Below, one piece after another: positions 1 through 7,090 of a DNA stretch of 10,973 nucleotides; the first letter of the stretch is position 1; every line of letters starts with the position of its first letter. The stretch is taken from assembly GCA_964651495.1 (NCBI GenBank), contig CAZYWP010000105.1:1-10973 (forward strand), in the 5' to 3' direction. The notes below the pieces were generated by a model that was not told the DNA's origin, ran no database searches, and was given only the letters and a program-made list of their open reading frames with translations. The translations under genes were made by a program, and so were the position numbers. This DNA is from CAZNVB01 sp964651495. Its GTDB lineage: Bacteria > Acidobacteriota > Aminicenantia > Aminicenantales > UBA8522.

Positions 1-1121
1 TCGACCATATCGCCGAGCCGCCACCAGCCGCCCGGCCAGGGAAACGGCATGTTGATGCTCATTTTGTATTCCGAGAGCCCCTTGCCTTCAACGCCGAGCT
101 CGTTCGGCTCGACGAAGACCGGGGTGGCATCCTTGACGCTGGCCATTTCCGTCAACATGCCGATGACGTTTTTCCAGATGCACGTTTCCGTCGAGCCGGG
201 CCAGTAATCGTCAAAAATATAGCTGTGACAGACGCCGGCCAGGCCGGCTTCGGTCATATCGGTGATCATGTGGGAGCCGAATATTTTTGTCCAGTTCCAG
301 ATCCCGGCGTCGACATTCTCGGAGATGGGATCGTGCACCGGCGGAACGAAATATCTCGGACCGATCGTCCACATCTGGTGCTTATCCACCAGCACCTGGG
401 GAAACCAATCCAGGTTATAGATCCGGGCGATCGCCCGGGTGTCTTCCTGAGTCAGAGTGAGGAAATCCCGGTTGTTATCGTGGCCGATATATTTGTGATA
501 AACACCGGGCAGGGCGCTGCCTTCATACTTGGTCCCTTTGTATTTACGGTAATGTCCGACGACCATGTCCATGCCGTCCGGATTGTGGTTGGGGATCATC
601 ATGTAGACGGTATCTTCCAGCCATTTCAGCAGCCGGGGATCTTGAGTTGTCACGAGTTCATGGGCGATCAAGGGCGCGGCCTGGGCCGGGCCAACCTCAT
701 CCGAGTGCATGGAAAGAGAGGCCAGCAAAAAGACCTTGCCCTCGTCAAACAAAGTTGTTCTCTCGGACTCAGTCAAACCCGGATCCAGGGCCAATTTGCG
801 GTTGATGTCCTTCAGCCGCTCCAGGCGATTGATATTTTCTTCGGAAGAAATAAAGGCGATATACATGGGTTTCCCCAGCGGAGATTTGCCGATCTCAACC
901 AGTTTCAGCCTGGGTGAAGTCGCATCCAGTTTCTGCAGGTAGCTCGTCAGTTCTTCATAGTCGAATAACATCCGGTCGGCGCCGGGTTTAAACCCGAAGT
1001 GCTCGGCGGGTGTCAATATCGGCTGGGAAGATTGAGCCGTCGCGGCCTGGGGTGATGAACTTCCCCACAGAAGGAAGAATAGAGCTAAGATATTGAATCT
1101 GGCAATTGGCGAAAATCTCAT
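1..1121 (-). CDS. M14-family zinc carboxypeptidase, secreted (C-terminus beyond left edge)
   Basis: This is a zinc metallopeptidase of the carboxypeptidase A-like M14 family, probably acting outside the cytoplasm on peptides. Translating the minus strand from ATG at 1121 gives 373 codons with no stop before the window edge. AGGAGA lies just upstream of the start. Residues 1-29 look like a signal peptide (MRF, hydrophobic ILALFFLLW, then an AATA-like cleavage region). Zinc ligands are visible as H139-x-x-E142 (SMHSDEVG) and H248 (VDKHQMW). Other family marks are NPDG at 180-183, the substrate-binding N217-R218 pair, and a likely catalytic Glu at E325 in MLTEMAS. The catalytic domain is therefore nearly complete. 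Many relatives are much longer and carry extra C-terminal domains, which would lie off the window. The gene is divergent from the EEP gene. Family is secure; substrate is unknown. Confidence 0.9.
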   Translation of the reverse strand, partial: MRFSPIARFNILALFFLLWGSSSPQAATAQSSQPILTPAEHFGFKPGADRMLFDYEELTSYLQKLDATSPRLKLVEIGKSPLGKPMYIAFISSEENINRLERLKDINRKLALDPGLTESERTTLFDEGKVFLLASLSMHSDEVGPAQAAPLIAHELVTTQDPRLLKWLEDTVYMMIPNHNPDGMDMVVGHYRKYKGTKYEGSALPGVYHKYIGHDNNRDFLTLTQEDTRAIARIYNLDWFPQVLVDKHQMWTIGPRYFVPPVHDPISENVDAGIWNWTKIFGSHMITDMTEAGLAGVCHSYIFDDYWPGSTETCIWKNVIGMLTEMASVKDATPVFVEPNELGVEGKGLSEYKMSINMPFPWPGGWWRLGDMV

Positions 1122-1191
1122 TTTCTCCTCTCCTTTTGAAATTACTGAATGAGCGTTCATGTGCAGGTATAGCCTCATCCCCTAGCCAGGG

Positions 1192-1221
1192 ATGATAAAG
1201 CGTGACAGGAGGGGGTGTCAA
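1192..1221 (-). promoter_or_regulatory. Putative sigma70 promoter of the M14 peptidase gene
   Basis: On the minus strand a perfect TTGACA (1221-1216) is followed after 18 bp by TATCAT (1197-1192), five of six matches to the -10 consensus. Transcription would start near 1185, leaving a leader of about 60 nt before the ATG at 1121. A perfect 7-bp inverted repeat, TCATCCC/GGGATGA (1175-1181 and 1189-1195, 7-nt loop), overlaps the -10 and start site, so an operator or leader hairpin is possible. Assigned by inspection only. Confidence 0.5.
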
Positions 1222-1272
1222 GCTTGGCGACAGCTTGGAAATAAATCTCAAAATGTTCTTGACATCTTCCAA

Positions 1273-1281
1273 TGTTATAAT
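1273..1281 (+). promoter_or_regulatory. Putative extended -10 promoter of the EEP gene
   Basis: TGTTATAAT at 1273-1281 is a perfect extended -10 element (TGn followed by TATAAT). A TTGACA at 1259-1264 is only 11 bp upstream and too close to serve as its -35, so this would be an extended -10 promoter with a poor -35. Transcription would start near 1288 and give a leader of about 150 nt ahead of the ATG at 1437. Confidence 0.4.
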
Positions 1282-1436
1282 CTACGATTCTTTTCGATGT
1301 GCGGAGGGGAGAAGGAGTACGAGAACGCCCACTCTCCAAGGGCGGCCGATAACCAAACACTTAACTCAAAAGATCCCTGATAAGAGAAATGGGCGTACTA
1401 CCGTTCGAGGCGGTCTAATATTTAAGAGGAGAAAAA

Positions 1437-2693
1437 ATGAAAAAAATGATGTCATCTAAAAGAGGTCTCTTTGCTCTCATTTTTAGCTTTACCTTATTCG
1501 CGGTGGTATTTCTGATAACAGTCTTTTTGTTTGCAGACAACCCCCTGAGAGGCATTTGCTCCAAGGCATTATCTGTAACGACCTGGAATGTTGCTGATGT
1601 CCCGCGGATTTTTATCCCATTGACTCATCGTGATTATGGTCTGGACGACAAAGTAAAGCAGTGGATACTTAAGCAAACGGATATCGGAAGAAACATCACA
1701 GGCCTTCAAGAAGACTGGTATCGGCATATTTATAACGGAACAAGGTCGAAGTACAGTTGGGCATTATCTTATAGTAGCGGTTTCCCCGATTTCTATGGAG
1801 GGATTTCGATTCTATCGCAGTTCTATATCGGAGATCATTTTTTTCAAAGGTGGAATCATGCCCATGGGATCGACGCTGAGGGAGAGAAGGGTTTCGCATA
1901 TTTGCCAATTTATATTCGAGTTGCCAATTCGTCGGGATGGACCTGCCAATTCCCCCTGCATCTTTATTGCCTACATGCCCAATCCGGTAATGAATCTCAT
2001 GATAGAGAAGACAGAGCCATTCAATTGGACCAATTGAGCGCTTTCATAAACTCTCATTCGACAGGATATTCCATTATCGTCGAGGGAGATTTTAATTGTT
2101 ACTACAACAATCAAACTGACAGAAATTTGCTCACTTCATTCATGAATAAGCATAATCTGACCATGGCGAATAATACTGGACAGTACACAAATACCAGTGG
2201 GAATTTGATAGACTATATATTATTTAGAACAGGCGATTACCGAGAATCTCTGCAGCTAGTTAATTGTAATGTAAAGTATGATGCGCAAGGGAGCGATCAC
2301 TATCCCGTGAAAGCAAATTTCAATTTCTCTGTAAACTATGATGCTTATCCTGACCTCGTAGTTACCGACATCCTTCAGTTTCAATATAGCGCGAATTCAG
2401 AAGAGGGCTGGTCCACGGTCATGGTGAAAAATAATGGACCCGCCGCATCGGACAAGACATCCCAAGTCCACATGACCATCACCGGCGTCAAAAATGTCTA
2501 TGGCTTGGGCTATCTTCCTAAGCTGAACAGCGGGCAGTCGGCCGCGGTAGAAGTCGATATGCCGGGCTTGGTTCTTGATCCGTCTATCAGGTCCGTGAAT
2601 ATAAGCGCAACCGCCGATAGACCGTCGATTATTAAAGAAAATAATGAGCTCAACAACAACTTAATAAAACTTGTGAATGTATTGCGATATTGA
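1437..2693 (+). CDS. Membrane-anchored or secreted EEP-superfamily hydrolase with C-terminal CARDB domain
   Basis: The 418-residue product belongs to the endonuclease/exonuclease/phosphatase superfamily (DNase I and neutral sphingomyelinase fold), which cleaves phosphodiester or phosphate ester bonds using a divalent metal. A hydrophobic segment at 10-33 is a signal peptide or anchor, so it acts outside the cytoplasm. Catalytic-type residues appear in order: N51 (TTWNV), E92 (LQEDW), H180 (CLHAQSG), D218 and N220 (GDFN), D259 (LIDYI), D287-H288 (SDHYP). K151-G152 and the overall spacing recall bacterial sphingomyelinase C, but nuclease activity is equally possible. Residues about 305-415 look like a CARDB (adhesion-type beta-sandwich) domain: PDLVVTDI, VKNNGPAAS, LNSGQSAAVEV, and an ENNELNNN end. 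The start has AGAGGAG five bases upstream. The gene is much AT-richer than its neighbours (19/60 GC at 2101-2160 against 40/60 at 6121-6180), suggesting horizontal acquisition. Confidence 0.82.
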   Translation: MKKMMSSKRGLFALIFSFTLFAVVFLITVFLFADNPLRGICSKALSVTTWNVADVPRIFIPLTHRDYGLDDKVKQWILKQTDIGRNITGLQEDWYRHIYNGTRSKYSWALSYSSGFPDFYGGISILSQFYIGDHFFQRWNHAHGIDAEGEKGFAYLPIYIRVANSSGWTCQFPLHLYCLHAQSGNESHDREDRAIQLDQLSAFINSHSTGYSIIVEGDFNCYYNNQTDRNLLTSFMNKHNLTMANNTGQYTNTSGNLIDYILFRTGDYRESLQLVNCNVKYDAQGSDHYPVKANFNFSVNYDAYPDLVVTDILQFQYSANSEEGWSTVMVKNNGPAASDKTSQVHMTITGVKNVYGLGYLPKLNSGQSAAVEVDMPGLVLDPSIRSVNISATADRPSIIKENNELNNNLIKLVNVLRY

Positions 2694-3034
2694 TCTCGGG
2701 CCAAGGAAAACCCTGGCTGCCATAATATCCGACTGGCCGGAGACGATCTAAGCCAGGGAAAGGCTCTAATCGCACTCTCTATTTCATGAGTATTAGTCTA
2801 TGAGAATTCGGGTTCTTTTGCCAACTTGCTCTGCTCGGAGGACGCCTGCCCATGTTTTTTAGCCATTCTTGATATTTTTCTATGTCTTGGCCTATCATCC
2901 CCCACCACGGTTGGATGGAAAAACGGGGACAAAGATGATTGCTCGGTCAGCGCAATGGAAATCGAATTGCCTTGCTGTTAGATAAACGGCGCCGCGTCGC
3001 TTAATACGAAAATCAAGAATCTTACAATTAATTC
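2694..3034. other. AT-rich, largely non-coding spacer with weak hairpin and possible gene remnant
   Basis: Just after the EEP stop, CCCTGGCT (2711-2718) and AGCCAGGG (2751-2758) form a perfect 8-bp inverted repeat around a 32-nt loop. The loop contains a shorter TCCG/CGGA hairpin (2728-2731 and 2738-2741). It lacks a T-run, so it is not a standard intrinsic terminator. On the minus strand a 39-codon frame (2898-2779, beginning MIGQDIEKYQEWLK) has a G-rich stretch directly before its ATG. I cannot identify it, and it may be a remnant. Nothing else is supportable up to the promoter at 3035. Confidence 0.4.
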
Positions 3035-3063
3035 TTGACAAACGCCGCCGGAGGACTTATATT
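3035..3063 (+). promoter_or_regulatory. Strong sigma70-type promoter of the membrane protein-regulator-TPR-TonB operon
   Basis: A perfect TTGACA (3035-3040), a 17-bp spacer and TATATT (3058-3063, five of six matches) lie 42 bp ahead of the first ATG at 3106. Transcription would start near 3070, inside the palindrome described next. Position, spacing and box quality make this the best promoter in the window. Confidence 0.7.
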
Positions 3064-3087
3064 TACTTTGTGATACAAAGTACTTTG
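3064..3087 (+). promoter_or_regulatory. Palindromic operator with three half-sites at the transcription start
   Basis: TACTTTGT-GAT-ACAAAGTA (3064-3082) is a perfect inverted repeat with 8-bp arms and a 3-bp centre, directly abutting the -10 box. The right arm runs into another ACTTTG, so CAAAGTACTTTG (3076-3087) is a second, overlapping perfect 12-bp palindrome. A bound dimer here would block initiation. The winged-helix protein encoded second in the operon is the obvious candidate ligand, giving autoregulation. The sequence is observed; the protein-site pairing is inferred. Confidence 0.6.
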
Positions 3088-3105
3088 AAATTATAAGGAG
3101 AAAAG

Positions 3106-3702
3106 ATGAACGACGAACAGGCGCGCGAGGACATTCAGATCATTAAAAACATGCTGGAAAAGACCAAGAAGGCCACGGCTGAATCCGGCACGCTGTTTAT
3201 CGTCTGGGGCGTTCTGATCACCCTGGCTTTGGTCGGAAACTACGTCCTGGTGTACTTCAAAAAATATGATTGGGAATGGCTCAACTGGGTGGTCGTGACA
3301 ATCGTCGGCTGGGTGTACAGCGTCATTTACGGAATCCGAAGGGAACGGAAAGATCCGATCAGGACATATGTTCAGACGGCGGCCCGGCACCTCTATTTCG
3401 CCTGCGGGGCAGGATACCTCCTAGTCGGGCTGGCCCTCCCCCGGATCGGCATCTATTCCTACGAAGCGATCAGCGTTCTCATCTCAGTCGTTTCCGGGGT
3501 TCTATTCTTCGTCCTGGGTGGCATTTTTGAATGGCCGTTCCTCAAGGTGGCCGGACTGGTCTGGTGGGCCGGGGCGATCGGCATGTCGTTTGTCCCTCCG
3601 AACGACCGGATGCTGGTCTTCACGGGTTTGTTCGTCATCGCCTACCTCGTTCCGTCGTTTATCCTGCGGGCCAAATTCCGGAGAGAAAAGGCCGGCGCAT
3701 GA
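3106..3702 (+). CDS. Six-helix inner-membrane protein, unknown function
   Basis: The 198-residue product begins with a charged, helical cytoplasmic stretch (about 1-28, rich in Lys, Glu and Asp). About six hydrophobic segments follow, near 29-50, 58-77, 96-113, 119-142, 146-163 and 168-190. The C-terminus is a basic tail (RAKFRREKAGA), fitting a cytoplasmic end. I see no catalytic motif and no transporter signature. AAGGAG lies five bases ahead of the ATG. Its stop overlaps the start of the winged-helix gene (ATGA), so the two are translationally coupled. Such pairing often means that the membrane protein senses a signal for, or sequesters, the regulator; that is inference. It is first in the operon and directly behind the palindromic operator. 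It could instead be a simple immunity- or envelope-type membrane protein. Confidence 0.75.
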   Translation: MNDEQAREDIQIIKNMLEKTKKATAESGTLFIVWGVLITLALVGNYVLVYFKKYDWEWLNWVVVTIVGWVYSVIYGIRRERKDPIRTYVQTAARHLYFACGAGYLLVGLALPRIGIYSYEAISVLISVVSGVLFFVLGGIFEWPFLKVAGLVWWAGAIGMSFVPPNDRMLVFTGLFVIAYLVPSFILRAKFRREKAGA

Positions 3703-4013
3703 TCCCCGAAAAGCTCGAGCCGCTGGATCCGGTGATCCATTCCCAGGTCCGGCTGGCGGTCGTCTCTATTCTGGCCTCGGCCAAGCGGGCGGATTTTAGC
3801 TTCTTGAAAAAGGCGACTGCGACCACCGACGGAAATCTGAGCACTCACCTCGCCAAGCTCGAGGAGGCCGGCTACATTTCCATCAGCAAATCGTTCCGGC
3901 AGAAAAAGCCCCTGACCACCTGCGCGCTCACGGAAAAGGGAAGGTCGGCCTTCGCCAAATACCTCAAGGCCCTGGAGAGCTATCTTCCGCCCGGCCCTGG
4001 GGGACGCAAATAA
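3699..4013 (+). CDS. Small winged-helix transcriptional regulator (HTH_34-like)
   Basis: The 104-residue product is a single winged-helix DNA-binding domain of the type Pfam calls HTH_34, related to MarR/PadR-type regulators. An opening LDPVIHSQVRLAVVSIL helix leads to a helix-turn-helix. The recognition helix is around residues 43-56 (TDGNLSTHLAKLEE), and the wing is around 59-78 (basic KSFRQKKPL, then TTCALTEKGR). A short dimerisation helix follows (FAKYLKALESYL). No ligand domain is present. The frame is open upstream to 3531, but the ATG at 3699 is chosen because it overlaps the previous stop as ATGA, has a purine-rich stretch before it, and starts at the family's usual N-terminus. It is the likely repressor of its own operon through the palindrome at 3064-3087. 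Confidence 0.85.
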   Translation: MIPEKLEPLDPVIHSQVRLAVVSILASAKRADFSFLKKATATTDGNLSTHLAKLEEAGYISISKSFRQKKPLTTCALTEKGRSAFAKYLKALESYLPPGPGGRK

Positions 4014-4035
4014 ATAAAAAAGAATGGAAAGGACC

Positions 4036-4830
4036 ATGAAAAAGAAGATGATCGTCGTCGTATCCCTGGCCGCCCTCGCCATGACCGCCCGGGCCGGTGG
4101 GGTGACGCCTGGATCCGATCAGGACCCGGCGTTTATTCAGGCGCTCAACGCGGCGAGGGCCGAACTCCAGGCCGGCGTCAACCGTTGGGAAGCGGACGCT
4201 CTGCAAAAAGCCCGGGATTCGTTTCTCGGGCTTCTGCTCAAGCAGGAGAAGCCGGGCCCCTATCTCCAATACTATGTCGCCCTGGCCGATTACCGCCTAG
4301 CCGCATTCTATTTCTCTTCCGGCTCGCCCGCCGAGGCCGACCGTTTCGTGACTGAAAGCGAACAATATCTCGAAAAGGCCATGGAGGCCGAGCCCGAATT
4401 CGGCGAGGCGTTCTCGCTCTACGGGTTTCTTCTCGGCCTGGAGGTCGCGCTCCATCAGGACCGGGCAATGACCCTCGGTTTTAAGAGCATGGCCAGCCTC
4501 GATCAGGGGATCGCAAAAGACCCCTCCAACCCGCGAACGCATCTGATTAAGGGCATGTACCTTCCGTATGTGCCGGAAGCCTACGGCGGCGGCATCGACG
4601 TGGCGATCCCCTATCTTGAGAAGGCGGTCAGCCTCTTCGCCGGCGAGACGGCCGTCGACCCGATCAAACCCTCCTGGGGCCGCGATGAAGCGCATCTCCA
4701 TTTAGGCATGGCCTACAAGGCGAAGGGCGAGACGGCAAAGGCCATAGAATGGTTGAAGAAAGCCCTGGCCCTGAATCCCGACCTCGGCCTGGCCAAGAGT
4801 CTCCTGGCCTCGCTGGAAAAAGGCCGTTAG
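4036..4830 (+). CDS. Exported tetratricopeptide-repeat protein
   Basis: From ATG 4036 the product has 264 residues with a classic signal peptide: MKKK, a hydrophobic core (IVVVSLAALA), and cleavage probably after MTARA. It is therefore periplasmic or envelope-associated. The mature part is alpha-helical. The clearest TPR unit is at about 219-252 (HLHLGMAYKAKGETAKAIEW), with weaker units near 78-120 and 125-163. TPR domains mediate protein-protein contacts; the partner is unknown, and the adjacent receptor is the natural suspect. An in-frame ATG at 4024 exists, but GGAAAGGA (4026-4033) sits just before 4036, and the later start gives a normal signal peptide. The gene follows the regulator by about 20 bases and precedes the receptor gene by 3 bases, so it is in the same operon. 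Confidence 0.75.
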   Translation: MKKKMIVVVSLAALAMTARAGGVTPGSDQDPAFIQALNAARAELQAGVNRWEADALQKARDSFLGLLLKQEKPGPYLQYYVALADYRLAAFYFSSGSPAEADRFVTESEQYLEKAMEAEPEFGEAFSLYGFLLGLEVALHQDRAMTLGFKSMASLDQGIAKDPSNPRTHLIKGMYLPYVPEAYGGGIDVAIPYLEKAVSLFAGETAVDPIKPSWGRDEAHLHLGMAYKAKGETAKAIEWLKKALALNPDLGLAKSLLASLEKGR

Positions 4831-4833
4831 TTC

Positions 4834-6948
4834 ATGCCGCATCGCCTCGCCCTGATGGTCGCTCTGGCCCTCTACGCGGCCGCGGGGATAGCGGCCCAGG
4901 AGCAGACGGTCGTAACGGGCCGCGTGATCGACAAGGAGACGAAGCAACCGCTTCCGGCCTACGTGATGATTGAAAGCGGCGGCGGCGTCTCCGCGGGCGC
5001 GGACGGCCGATTCCGCCTATCCCTACCCTCGGGCACCCCCGCGCCGGTCAAGATCACGGCGTTTTTGATAGGCTTCAAGAGGACTGTGATCGAGGCCAGG
5101 CCCGGCGCTGAGGTGACCATCGAGCTCGACCTTGAGCCTCTCTCGATCCATGAGGTGACGGTTACGGCCGACAGCCGCGTCTCGGACGAGAAGAACCCGA
5201 AAACGGTCACCCTGAACAAAATGGATGTTTACCGGATTCCAGGAGCCGCCGCCGACCCTCTCTATGCCAGCCATATCTTGCCGGGCGTGAACTCTCCGCC
5301 CGACGCCTCGAGCCTCCTCATCCGGGGCGGGGCGCCCGATGAAGTCGGCTATTACTTCGACGGCATCGAAATCCTGCATCCCTTTCTGAGCGAATCTCTC
5401 CACGAAAGCTATTTCAGCATTTTCGACAACCAGGTCATCGAAAATTTCAGCGTGGCGACGAGCGGCCTCCATCCAAAATACGGAAACGCACTGTCCGGAG
5501 TCATGGACATTTCGGCGAAAGGCCGGATCGCCAGGAGCGAGGGAGGGCTTGGGCTCTCGGTCCTGGGCTTGAACAGCTATGCCGGCTTTCCACTGAAGGA
5601 TGTCGGCAGCCTCGTCGTGAGCTACGATCGCGGGTTTTCCGAAGTTCTGACCAGGCTCAACAGCCGCGGCGGCGGGCGCGAATTCCAGACGGAGCAGGCT
5701 TTCGGTAAATTCGAGTTCGAGATCAACAAATCCAACCAGCTCCGGTTTTATGGGCTTTACAACGGCTATCGCTACTCCCAGAAAGCGGATTTTCGTGTCG
5801 CCTCCGAGAATTCAACCGGCGGCCTGTCCTGGACGCTTGCCCCGGCCCGCAACTTCGCCGCGACGTGGCTGGCCGCCTTCACCCGTTACGACGTTGGCTA
5901 CGAGGTGCCGGATTCCATCCGCGTTGATAGCCGGGATGACGTCTGGCAATCGCGGCTCGACTTTTTTTGGGACCTGGACAGGCATTTTCTGGAGTTGGGT
6001 GCCGATATCCAATCCCGGAGGACCGAGACGGATTTCCGCGGGGAGGCGGCGATCAGCGAAGGGCTGCGGGCCGTGAGGTCGGGCTTTTATGTCAACGATA
6101 AATTCAGGCTCACGGACCGGGTCTATGCGAACATCGGCGGCCGGGCCCAGTCCCTGAGCCTACTCGATCATCGCTGGAGCTTCGACCCGCGGGCCTCGGC
6201 CGCGTTCCTCCTGACCCGGAGGGACATCCTGCGGTTTTCGACGGGCTGGTATCATCAATTCGGCGATTACACCGTCCTTGAGAACAACCCCGGGCTGAAG
6301 CCCAAGAGCGCCGTCCATTTCGCCCTGAGCTATGACCGGATTACCGACGCCCTGGAGCTCCGGGCAACCCTCTATGACAAGGAATACCGGCGGCTGTTTC
6401 TCAACTCCGCCGGCGGCCGGGCAGACAACGGAGGGACCGGGTATGCCCGCGGCGCGGAATTTTTCATCAAGACGAAAGGCAAGACATTCGAGTTTCTATT
6501 CGTCTACAACTTCCTTGATTCCAGGCGGAAGGAAAACGGCGTCTTAACTCTGGCCCCATCGCCCTACGAAATCGCCCATTCGGCCACGGGCATCGGCAGC
6601 TGGAAATTCAAGAACGGGTCGGTCGGGCTAAGATATTCGATCGCTTCGGGCCGGCCTTACACTCCACTCCTGGGAAGGGAATGGGACCCGGCGGCAAATT
6701 CTTTTCTTCCGGTCTGGGGAGATCCGTTCAGTCAATGGTATCCCGCTTACCAACGGCTGGACCTGACGGGCAACCGAAGCATCCGCCTCTTTGACAGGCT
6801 CGTCGTCCTATACTTCGGGATCACCAATCTCCTGGATAACAAGAACATTTCGCGCTTCGACTACGGCCCCGATTACGCCGAGCGCAAAGACCAGCAGTCG
6901 ATCTTCGGCCGGTCGCTGTTCGTCGGTCTCTACGTGCCCTTCTTTTAA
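4834..6948 (+). CDS. TonB-dependent outer-membrane receptor with N-terminal carboxypeptidase-like domain
   Basis: The 704-residue product should be an outer-membrane beta-barrel that imports an unknown substrate using TonB energy. Residues 1-21 are a signal peptide (ALMVALALYAAAGIAA, then QEQ). Residues about 24-115 form a carboxypeptidase-D regulatory-like domain (VVTGRVIDKETKQPLPAYV, then ADGRFRLSLPSG). A plug domain follows, with LLIRGGAPDEVGYYFDGIE and SGLHPKYGNALSGVMDISAKG. The barrel runs from about 235 to the aromatic C-terminus (FVGLYVPFF), where F is last, as usual for barrel proteins. At about 700 residues it is shorter than SusC-type receptors, and no SusD-like lipoprotein is nearby, so a glycan substrate should not be assumed. 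It starts 3 bases after the TPR gene stop. The short TCCTG/CAGGA hairpin after its stop (6949-6965) has no T-run. Confidence 0.88.
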   Translation: MPHRLALMVALALYAAAGIAAQEQTVVTGRVIDKETKQPLPAYVMIESGGGVSAGADGRFRLSLPSGTPAPVKITAFLIGFKRTVIEARPGAEVTIELDLEPLSIHEVTVTADSRVSDEKNPKTVTLNKMDVYRIPGAAADPLYASHILPGVNSPPDASSLLIRGGAPDEVGYYFDGIEILHPFLSESLHESYFSIFDNQVIENFSVATSGLHPKYGNALSGVMDISAKGRIARSEGGLGLSVLGLNSYAGFPLKDVGSLVVSYDRGFSEVLTRLNSRGGGREFQTEQAFGKFEFEINKSNQLRFYGLYNGYRYSQKADFRVASENSTGGLSWTLAPARNFAATWLAAFTRYDVGYEVPDSIRVDSRDDVWQSRLDFFWDLDRHFLELGADIQSRRTETDFRGEAAISEGLRAVRSGFYVNDKFRLTDRVYANIGGRAQSLSLLDHRWSFDPRASAAFLLTRRDILRFSTGWYHQFGDYTVLENNPGLKPKSAVHFALSYDRITDALELRATLYDKEYRRLFLNSAGGRADNGGTGYARGAEFFIKTKGKTFEFLFVYNFLDSRRKENGVLTLAPSPYEIAHSATGIGSWKFKNGSVGLRYSIASGRPYTPLLGREWDPAANSFLPVWGDPFSQWYPAYQRLDLTGNRSIRLFDRLVVLYFGITNLLDNKNISRFDYGPDYAERKDQQSIFGRSLFVGLYVPFF

Positions 6949-7090
6949 TCCTGCCTGGCACAGGAATTGCGCCACCAAGAGAAGAAGGGAATCCGGAGAG
7001 CTGTTAGGGCTTGAGTAATAAACGAGTTCGGTCCAGAAGGATGGGTGAAAAGCCTCTGGAAAGCGAAAACCTAGGTTAGAGTCAAAGGTC

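Larger units (their letters stand above)
1122..1436. other. Divergent intergenic region between the M14 and EEP genes
   Basis: This 315-base spacer holds the minus-strand promoter of the peptidase gene and a separate plus-strand extended -10 box. The part to the right of about 1285 would be the leader of the EEP mRNA. It contains a small hairpin, CGCCC/GGGCG (1326-1330 and 1340-1344, 9-nt loop), and a weaker ACCG/CGGT pair (1400-1403 and 1411-1414). I recognise no known riboswitch class here. Short open frames crossing the spacer have no start signals or recognisable product and I do not call them genes. Confidence 0.5.

Noticed and set aside
225..917. Long plus-strand open frame
   Set aside because: It lies antisense to the M14 peptidase, whose zinc-binding and substrate motifs are clear on the minus strand.
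1259..1281. TTGACA and TATAAT as a single plus-strand promoter
   Set aside because: The two boxes are only 11 bp apart, too close for sigma70; the TGn extension makes an extended -10 promoter more plausible.
3531..3698. Upstream extension of the winged-helix regulator
   Set aside because: This open stretch is out of frame with, and inside, the membrane protein gene; the ATGA overlap at 3699 gives the normal family N-terminus.
6949..6965. Hairpin TCCTG/CAGGA after the TonB receptor as an intrinsic terminator
   Set aside because: The stem is only five base pairs and no T-run follows.
7071..7090. Apparent C-terminal residues of the oxidoreductase beyond the N gap
   Set aside because: The gap length is a placeholder, so the reading frame on its far side is arbitrary.
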